DNA of 29,081 bases from JADHLJ01 sp038118725 (GTDB taxonomy: Bacteria > Pseudomonadota > Alphaproteobacteria > Thalassobaculales > Thalassobaculaceae). Positions within the stretch are counted from its first letter, which is position 1; every line of letters begins with the position of its first letter. A model generated the notes under the pieces. It was not told the DNA's origin and did no database searches. It was given only the letters and a program-made list of their open reading frames with translations. This document shows, in pieces, positions 24,029 through 29,081 of this stretch. The position numbers and the translations under genes are program-made. The stretch is taken from NCBI GenBank assembly GCA_038118725.1, contig JAYOIK010000068.1, forward strand, positions 1-29,081, written 5' to 3'.

Positions 24029-25138
24029 CTAGGAGGCCAGCATTTCCGCCACATGGTCGGCGATCGCCAGCGAACTGGTCATGCCCGGGCTTTCAATGGC
24101 GTAGAGATTGATCAGCCCCGGCACCCCATGCTCGCGCGGTCCGTGGATCACGTAGTCGGTCGCCGGCTCGCCGGGGGCTTGGATCTTCGGACGGATGCCG
24201 GAATAGCCGGGTTGCAACGCCCCGTCGGGAAGGCCGGGCCAGTATTTGCGCACGGCGGCATAGAAACTGTCGGAGCGCCCCGGGTCGACGTCGTAATTGA
24301 TCTCGTCGATCCATTCCACATCCGGCCCGAAGCGCGCCTGACCCGCCAGGTCGAGGGTCAGATGCACGCCGAGACCGGCTTGCTCTGGCGCCGGATAAAT
24401 CAGCGACGAGAACGGTGCTTTGCATCCCGAAAGCGAGTAGTAGTTGCCCTTGCAGTAATGCCACGGCGGGATGCGATCCTTTGGAAAGCCGGCGAATTCA
24501 TGGGTCAAGCTTTGGGTATGCAATCCCGCGGCATTGACAACAGTCCTGGCCTTGAGGGTCATCGCGCCCTCGCCGCCGACCTCCAGGATGATGCCGTCCT
24601 CGGTGACCTCGCCACGCTCAACCGGCGCGAAGAAGGCGATCATCGCGCCCCGCGCCTCGGCGTCGCCTTGCAGGCCCAGCATATAGGAATGGCTGTCTGC
24701 GACCCCGGTGGACGGCGACCATAGCGCGGTCACGCAACGAAGTTCGGGCTCCCGCGCCACCACTTCGTTATGCGAGAGAAACTCAAGGTCCATCACCCCA
24801 TTCTTCTCGGCCCGTTCCTTGATCTGCTGGAGCGCGGGAATTTGATCCTCCGAGGTGGCGACGATCAGTTTGCCGAGGCGGTTGAAGGGGATGCCACGCT
24901 CCTCCATGAAGCGATACATTTTCAGCTTTCCCTCGACACAGAACTTGGCCTTCAGGCTGCCCGGCTCGTAATAGATCCCGGCGTGGATCACCTCGGAATG
25001 ACGCGAGCTGGTTTCGGTGCCGATCGCCTCGGCGCGCTCCAGCACGATTACCTCGCGGCCTTGCAGGGCCAGGGCGCGCGCGCAGGCAAGGCCCACCACA
25101 CCGGCTCCAATCACCACGCAATCAACGCTCTCGGCCAC
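24029..25138 (-). CDS. FAD-dependent L-2-hydroxyglutarate oxidase/dehydrogenase-like protein
   Basis: 369 aa DAO-fold flavoprotein. The N-terminus has G-A-G-V-V-G (11-16) of the FAD site, and R-H-S-E-V-I-H-A-G-I-Y-Y-x-P-G-S-L-K matches the L-2-hydroxyglutarate dehydrogenase (LhgO/L2HGDH) block closely. Other matches are the K-L-I-V-A-T segment, S-P-S-T-G-V-A-D and the C-terminal Y-A-I-E-S-P-G-M-T-S-S. It would oxidise a 2-hydroxyacid to a 2-keto acid. I chose GTG 25138 since AGGAG lies 6 nt upstream; ATG 25168 has no good ribosome site. Likely an operon with the isomerase-like gene downstream. Confidence 0.9.
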   Translation of the reverse strand: MAESVDCVVIGAGVVGLACARALALQGREVIVLERAEAIGTETSSRHSEVIHAGIYYEPGSLKAKFCVEGKLKMYRFMEERGIPFNRLGKLIVATSEDQIPALQQIKERAEKNGVMDLEFLSHNEVVAREPELRCVTALWSPSTGVADSHSYMLGLQGDAEARGAMIAFFAPVERGEVTEDGIILEVGGEGAMTLKARTVVNAAGLHTQSLTHEFAGFPKDRIPPWHYCKGNYYSLSGCKAPFSSLIYPAPEQAGLGVHLTLDLAGQARFGPDVEWIDEINYDVDPGRSDSFYAAVRKYWPGLPDGALQPGYSGIRPKIQAPGEPATDYVIHGPREHGVPGLINLYAIESPGMTSSLAIADHVAEMLAS

Positions 25139-25295
25139 GCCACTCTCCTGCTCAAGGGGGATGGGCATCGCTTACCCAGCACGCGGCGCGGCGTCAAGTT
25201 GGGAGGCGGGGTCGAGTGCCCTCGACCAGTACCCGCGCGCATTGACCTGGCCGCCCGCCGAGGCTTTCATTGTGCTTCAATTCCAGGAGACACAC

Positions 25296-26102
25296 ATGGC
25301 GATCGATCCCGTACCGGCAATCACCGAGGCAGAGGCAACCGGCGAGACGGCGGAGATCTATGCCGATATCCGCGCCACGCTCGGCATCGGCGTTGTCAAT
25401 CTGATCTGGCGGCATCTCGCGACCATGGAGGGGGCGCTGCCCTGGGTCTGGTCCGCGATCAAGCCGGTCTATGTATCCGGGGCCGCCGCGCGCGAGGCGG
25501 CCGAGCTGTTCAATGGCCTGGGTCTGCCCGACATGCCGGGTTTTCCCGCCTCCGCCCTGCGTCTTGCCGGTGTCTCGGACGCGGATCGCGAGACCGTTGT
25601 CGCGATCCTCGACAGCTATAACCGGGGCAATTCCCTCAACCTGATCGCGTTGTCCACCCTGGCGACCCCGCCGTCCGGCGAAGCGCCGACATCGTCGTCG
25701 GGTACCGTCGAGGCGGTGGCGAAACCAATCCCTCCGCTTCCCAGCATGGAGGCTCTGGAGCCCGATATCCGCGATCTGGTCCTGGCACTCAGCGAGCTTG
25801 GCGCCGGTCCCGAGGATCGGATCATCCCAAGCCTCTATCGCCATCTCGCCGATTGGCCGGGATATCTTGGGCTTATCTGGTCAGTGATCGGCCCCATGCA
25901 TCACGATGGGCGCTTGAAGGTTCTGATGGAACGCGGCTGGGACGCGGCGCACCGTCACGCCGGTCGGATTTCCGACCAAATCGCGCTTGGCCCGGAGCCA
26001 CCCAGCGCCGCCGAGGCTCGGGCCGGCATCGAGGAGTTCAAACGCACCGCGATCTCGCGCATGGTCCCGGTGGCCATGATCATTCGTCGAATGATGGGAT
26101 AG
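25296..26102 (+). CDS. DehI-like protein (group I 2-haloacid dehalogenase fold)
   Basis: 268 aa. Two similar halves are seen: V-N-L-I-W-R-H-L-A-T-M near residue 34 and S-L-Y-R-H-L-A-D-W-P-G-Y-L-G-L-I-W near 180, the internal repeat of DehI proteins. The link segment Y-N-R-G-N-S-L-N-L-I resembles the F-N-Y-G-N-P-K-Y-L-L of DehI. I recall an acidic residue near the second repeat as catalytic in true DehI dehalogenases; the aligned position here looks non-acidic, so activity is doubtful. Start ATG 25296 follows AGGAG with 6-nt spacing. Divergent from the LhgO-like gene. Confidence 0.75.
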   Translation: MAIDPVPAITEAEATGETAEIYADIRATLGIGVVNLIWRHLATMEGALPWVWSAIKPVYVSGAAAREAAELFNGLGLPDMPGFPASALRLAGVSDADRETVVAILDSYNRGNSLNLIALSTLATPPSGEAPTSSSGTVEAVAKPIPPLPSMEALEPDIRDLVLALSELGAGPEDRIIPSLYRHLADWPGYLGLIWSVIGPMHHDGRLKVLMERGWDAAHRHAGRISDQIALGPEPPSAAEARAGIEEFKRTAISRMVPVAMIIRRMMG

Positions 26103-26204
26103 TTTTCGCGTGTCTCCGAGCACGCCGGTCGTGAAAATGACTTACCAAGTCCGGTGATCGTCCCGATATAGTATCCCGAACGTCGCCCCAATCCGGAGAT
26201 ATCG

Positions 26205-26930
26205 ATGATCGATCTGCACTATTGGCCGACCCCGAACGGCAAGAAAGTCACCATCCTGCTGGAGGAACTGGGCGTTCCCTACAACGCCGTTCCCTGCAAG
26301 ATCAGTCAGGGCGATCAGTTCAAGCCCGAGTTCCTGAAGATAAACCCCAACCATCGCATGCCCGCGATGGTCGACACCGAGCCCGCCGATGGCGGCGAGC
26401 CGCTATCGCTTTTCGAGTCCGGAGCGATCATGTTCTATCTCGCCGAAAAGCACGGCAGGTTCCTGCCGGCGGATACGCGTGGGCGTCACGCGGTGAACCA
26501 ATGGGTCAATTGGCAGATGGCGAACCAGGGGCCCAAGCTCGGCGAGTGCGGGCATTTTCTGCGGCGCGATCAGGACAGGGAGGGCGATCAGTCCTATGCG
26601 ATCCGACGCTTCACCGACGAGGCGAACCGGATCTATGGGGTGCTCAACAACGCGCTTTATCGGAACAAATACATCGCCGGTGATGAGTACACGATCGCCG
26701 ACATGATCTGCTATCCCTGGTGTGTCAACTGGGAGTTTCAACGCCAGGACATCAACGAATTCAAATACATGAAGCGCTGGTTCGAGGAGCTCGGCGATCG
26801 ACCCGCCGTCCAAAGGGGCATGGCCGTCGGCAAGGATTGGTCGGTCGACCAGTCGACCTTGTCGGACGAGGAACGCGCCCGGATCCGCGCCATCATGTAC
26901 AATCAGCGGGCAATGCCGGTGCCGGACTGA
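26205..26930 (+). CDS. Glutathione S-transferase, Nu class (YfcG/YghU-like)
   Basis: 241 aa. The thioredoxin-fold N-domain starts with Y-W-P-T9-P-N11-G-K-K, the Thr-Asn motif of Nu-class GSTs (YfcG, YghU), which reduce disulfides and organic hydroperoxides. E-S-G-A-I (72-76) holds glutathione. The helical C-domain has the N-capping box in A-G-D-E-Y-T-I-A-D-M. Start ATG 26205 with CGGAG 6 nt upstream. It ends 8 nt from the convergent neighbour. Cytoplasmic; substrate unknown. Confidence 0.93.
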   Translation: MIDLHYWPTPNGKKVTILLEELGVPYNAVPCKISQGDQFKPEFLKINPNHRMPAMVDTEPADGGEPLSLFESGAIMFYLAEKHGRFLPADTRGRHAVNQWVNWQMANQGPKLGECGHFLRRDQDREGDQSYAIRRFTDEANRIYGVLNNALYRNKYIAGDEYTIADMICYPWCVNWEFQRQDINEFKYMKRWFEELGDRPAVQRGMAVGKDWSVDQSTLSDEERARIRAIMYNQRAMPVPD

Positions 26931-26938
26931 TCACACGC

Positions 26939-27238
26939 CTATAAGATTGACGCGAGGCTCGGCACTTTCTTCGCGATCGCGACCGCCACGCTTCCTAGCG
27001 ACTTGATCCGGGACGCAAGCTTGGCGTTGCTGACATTGCGGGCCGAGGCGGCGCGAACCACGGCGATGAGCTTGTCATATTCCTGAAGGTCCTTGGTGTC
27101 CGGTGTGATTGCTTCGACCTCGGACTGGCTCATCGCCGACAAACTTTTCAGGGCGGCGGCATGGCTGCCCATGAAAGCCTTGTCGCTCTCGTCCAGCGCG
27201 TTCTTGAAGGCGGTTTCGAAGTCATCAAGATTGGTCAT
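26939..27238 (-). CDS. Small helical protein of unknown function
   Basis: 99 aa, predicted mostly helical and rich in Ala, Ser, Lys and Asp, with no cysteine, signal peptide or membrane helix. It ends I-A-K-K-V-P-S-L-A-S-I-L. Start ATG 27238 has AAGGG about 9 nt upstream. I do not recognise the family. It lies 40 nt downstream of a lipoprotein gene on the same strand and is probably co-transcribed with it; a cytoplasmic partner for the exported lipoproteins is a guess. Confidence 0.75.
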   Translation of the reverse strand: MTNLDDFETAFKNALDESDKAFMGSHAAALKSLSAMSQSEVEAITPDTKDLQEYDKLIAVVRAASARNVSNAKLASRIKSLGSVAVAIAKKVPSLASIL

Positions 27239-27278
27239 CCGTTTCGGCCCTTTCCGTATCCGTTCGATATCGTGGCGT

Positions 27279-28007
27279 TTATTGCTTCGCCGACTTCACC
27301 GAGTCGACCGCCGCGTCGAGTACGGATTTCAGTTTTTCGAACTTGCATTGCACGTCATCCAACTTGCAGGCCGTGGCGCCATCGATCGCGGACTCGACCG
27401 AGTGCGCGCCGGACAGTATGACCGCGAGCTTGTTTGATATGGCGGCGGCGTCGGCGTTCACTTTCGAGCGAAGGTCCTTCAACCCAAGATCGCCCAGGAT
27501 GGCGTTCTGCGAGGCGTCGACCTGACGCACGGAACGAAGCAGGCCGGTCGTGGTTTCATTGCCCTTGATGGCGACGCCGAACGCGCTATCAAACGCGGCC
27601 TTAACCTGGCTTTGTTGCGTTTCGATGGGTTGCAGAAGCGAGGCCCGGCGTTTCTGGATTTGCGCCACGGATTGGTTAACCATGATCTGCATGAGCTTGA
27701 GGGCCTGATCGCCCTTGCCCGCCTTGACCAGATTGCTCAACGTTTCCACGGCATTGGTCTTCTTCATGGCCTCGGAGACGATAAAGGGGCCATATTCCTT
27801 ATCAATGAACTCGATGACGCGGTCCTTTCGATCACTGAACATCCGGTCGACCAAGGTGGCGTTCTTCTGCCGCAACTCCTCAAGGACGGAGCCGACATCC
27901 TCGGACAGAACCACCGAATCCTCGGGCACCTGCGCGCAGGAGGCGAGAAGACCAATGCCGACGACGCCGACGCATAGTAATCGTGTCGCGAACCTAGCGT
28001 TAATCAT
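27279..28007 (-). CDS. Putative lipoprotein, helical, unknown function
   Basis: 242 aa. The signal peptide of the lipoprotein type is M-I-N-A-R-F-A-T-R...G-L-L-A-S-C with the lipidated C24. The mature part is almost wholly helical with heptad-like segments (K-N-A-T-L-V-D-R-M, Q-K-R-R-A-S-L-L-Q-P-I-E-T-Q-Q-S-Q-V), suggesting a coiled coil. Two cysteines near the C-terminus, eight residues apart, could form a disulfide. Start ATG 28007 has GGGGA 5 nt upstream. No function is recognised. It follows the AT-rich lipoprotein gene by 48 nt. Confidence 0.8.
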   Translation of the reverse strand: MINARFATRLLCVGVVGIGLLASCAQVPEDSVVLSEDVGSVLEELRQKNATLVDRMFSDRKDRVIEFIDKEYGPFIVSEAMKKTNAVETLSNLVKAGKGDQALKLMQIMVNQSVAQIQKRRASLLQPIETQQSQVKAAFDSAFGVAIKGNETTTGLLRSVRQVDASQNAILGDLGLKDLRSKVNADAAAISNKLAVILSGAHSVESAIDGATACKLDDVQCKFEKLKSVLDAAVDSVKSAKQ

Positions 28008-28055
28008 AATATTCCCCGGACAGATTATAGTTAATCGCCAAGTAAAATAATAACG

Positions 28056-29006
28056 CTATTTTCCAGCATTCCAAATGATCTTCGGAAAGAAAAACTCCAG
28101 CGCCTTGCGTCGATTCTCCGCCCAATCAGCTTCGTCAGCCCAATCAGTCGGAAGATCCGCCCGGTGACCGGCGATCATCACCCGCCCTATATGGCCTCGG
28201 CGTTGAGCCTTAGTCGCGGGTTTAAGGTTGTCTACGTCCATGTACCTAATCCCGCGTCGGCAGATGCCTTCGTTCCGCCGGGATCCCACAGTTCGTTTTT
28301 CAAAATTCAAGACGAAAACCTCAAGTTTCTTTCTTTCCGGCGCGGCGAGGGCTCGCATCTCCTGGATATATTTTACATGACTTCGCATCCTCGCGGAGAA
28401 CTCCGAAGTCGCGGACTTATCCCCACACCATCCAGCATCAATCAAACTCGTTAGAAGACCAGCCGCGAACCATTGCAAGCCTCTGAACTGGCCATTTTTC
28501 GTAGGGTACGTATTCCGCGCCATTACGAATGCCAAATCGGAAGCATAGGAATGCTTTAAAATTATTCCCGTCGTGTAATCTATATTCGCGGCTGCCGATT
28601 CCGCGTTCTTCGGCTTTAAGAGCTCATTCGCGACACTGTCCGACATTTCACGAGTTATTGGGTTTATCAAAACCGCATACTCAAGATTGTTTCTGTAATG
28701 CACAAATAAAGACCATGTGAAGTTTTCCAGTTTTTTATATCGATCATATCGAGCATATTCATAATTTACCGGAGAAATAGAGATAGGTTTTGCATCGGTT
28801 TTACTTGCCGTAAATCCCGATGAACGAACAGGCGCAATGTTCTCGCGTGCATTGTTCGGCTCAGATCGGATGAAGCTTCCATCACCCAAACAGCTTGAAA
28901 GCCAAATGGAAGCCGCGATATAAAACATAGAAATAAAAAGTTTATTTGTTATTTTGTATTGAATACACCTTCTCTCTGCATATTTATATTGTGCATATAA
29001 ATCCAA
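28056..29006 (-). CDS. Putative AT-rich lipoprotein, unknown function
   Basis: About 316 aa, AT-rich compared with the rest (codons such as AAA, ATA, TAT and GAT are frequent), suggesting transfer or relaxed selection. A lipobox S-S-C ends a hydrophobic stretch (C39). The start is uncertain: TTG 29006 gives a basic n-region before the core, while ATG 28928 gives a signal of only 13 residues and lacks a basic n-region. Neither has a clear ribosome site. Past the lipobox it is soluble; the C-terminal part (A-D-W-A-E-N-R-R-K-A-L-E-F-F-F) is basic and aromatic. I do not recognise it. The first gene of a likely three-gene minus-strand operon running to 26939. Confidence 0.72.
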   Translation of the reverse strand: MDLYAQYKYAERRCIQYKITNKLFISMFYIAASIWLSSCLGDGSFIRSEPNNARENIAPVRSSGFTASKTDAKPISISPVNYEYARYDRYKKLENFTWSLFVHYRNNLEYAVLINPITREMSDSVANELLKPKNAESAAANIDYTTGIILKHSYASDLAFVMARNTYPTKNGQFRGLQWFAAGLLTSLIDAGWCGDKSATSEFSARMRSHVKYIQEMRALAAPERKKLEVFVLNFEKRTVGSRRNEGICRRGIRYMDVDNLKPATKAQRRGHIGRVMIAGHRADLPTDWADEADWAENRRKALEFFFPKIIWNAGK

Positions 29007-29081
29007 TATCTGTCACGGACAAATGTAACTAGGCCGTAGACTCACAAACGCGCAATCTTAGGCGTATCGCGGCGAGCTTTA

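Noticed and set aside
28164..28454. 96-aa plus-strand ORF opposite the AT-rich lipoprotein gene
   Set aside because: Lies wholly opposite a better-supported lipoprotein frame with lipobox; no ribosome site or motif.

Overview
The window is chromosomal DNA from a GC-rich (roughly 63-65 % by eye) alphaproteobacterium, most like a Rhodospirillales-type heterotroph. Pointers are the codon usage, a class I (HIGH/KISKS) lysyl-tRNA synthetase, the YgiB/YgiC pair, many small-molecule catabolism enzymes and GC-rich palindromic intergenic repeats. Species cannot be fixed from the sequence. I see no rRNA, tRNA, CRISPR array, phage gene or transposase.

Left part (1-9030): a thiamine-diphosphate enzyme and a class IV aminotransferase form a two-gene operon. 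An AT-rich promoter region follows, driving an exported multicopper oxidase. Convergent to that is a ygiB-ygiC operon on the minus strand, in which ygiB carries an internal stop codon while ygiC is intact. A TauD/TfdA dioxygenase and an MFS transporter come next on the plus strand.

Middle (9147-19831): a long plus-strand run of catabolic-looking genes. In order: a stand-alone MetE-type C-terminal domain protein, a metallo-beta-lactamase-fold lactonase, a carboxymuconolactone decarboxylase-like protein, an SMP-30 lactonase, a small secreted protein, a DinB-fold protein, an amidohydrolase, an FAD oxidoreductase whose real start appears to be CTG, a DapA-family aldolase, a RidA protein, a DMT exporter and an ACMSD-like amidohydrolase. 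Lactonases, metal-dependent (de)carboxylase/hydrolase folds and a 2-keto acid aldolase would fit breakdown of a lactone- or ring-derived acid. The substrate is not evident, and several intergenic gaps argue for more than one transcript.

Right part (19998-26930): housekeeping and redox genes. An SPFH/NfeD membrane pair, class I LysRS, then on the minus strand an L-2-hydroxyglutarate oxidase-like flavoprotein and a 2-hydroxychromene-2-carboxylate isomerase/DsbA-like protein, then on the plus strand a DehI-like protein and a Nu-type glutathione S-transferase.

Right end (26939-29081): three minus-strand genes of unknown function, two of them lipoproteins. The outermost is much more AT-rich than the rest and looks like acquired or fast-evolving accessory DNA.

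The most notable observations are the nonsense-broken ygiB, the probable CTG start overlapping the preceding stop, the hairpin-rich leader of the DapA-family gene, the palindrome at the oxidase promoter, the loss of the usual PLP-contacting glutamate in the aminotransferase, and two families of palindromic intergenic repeats.
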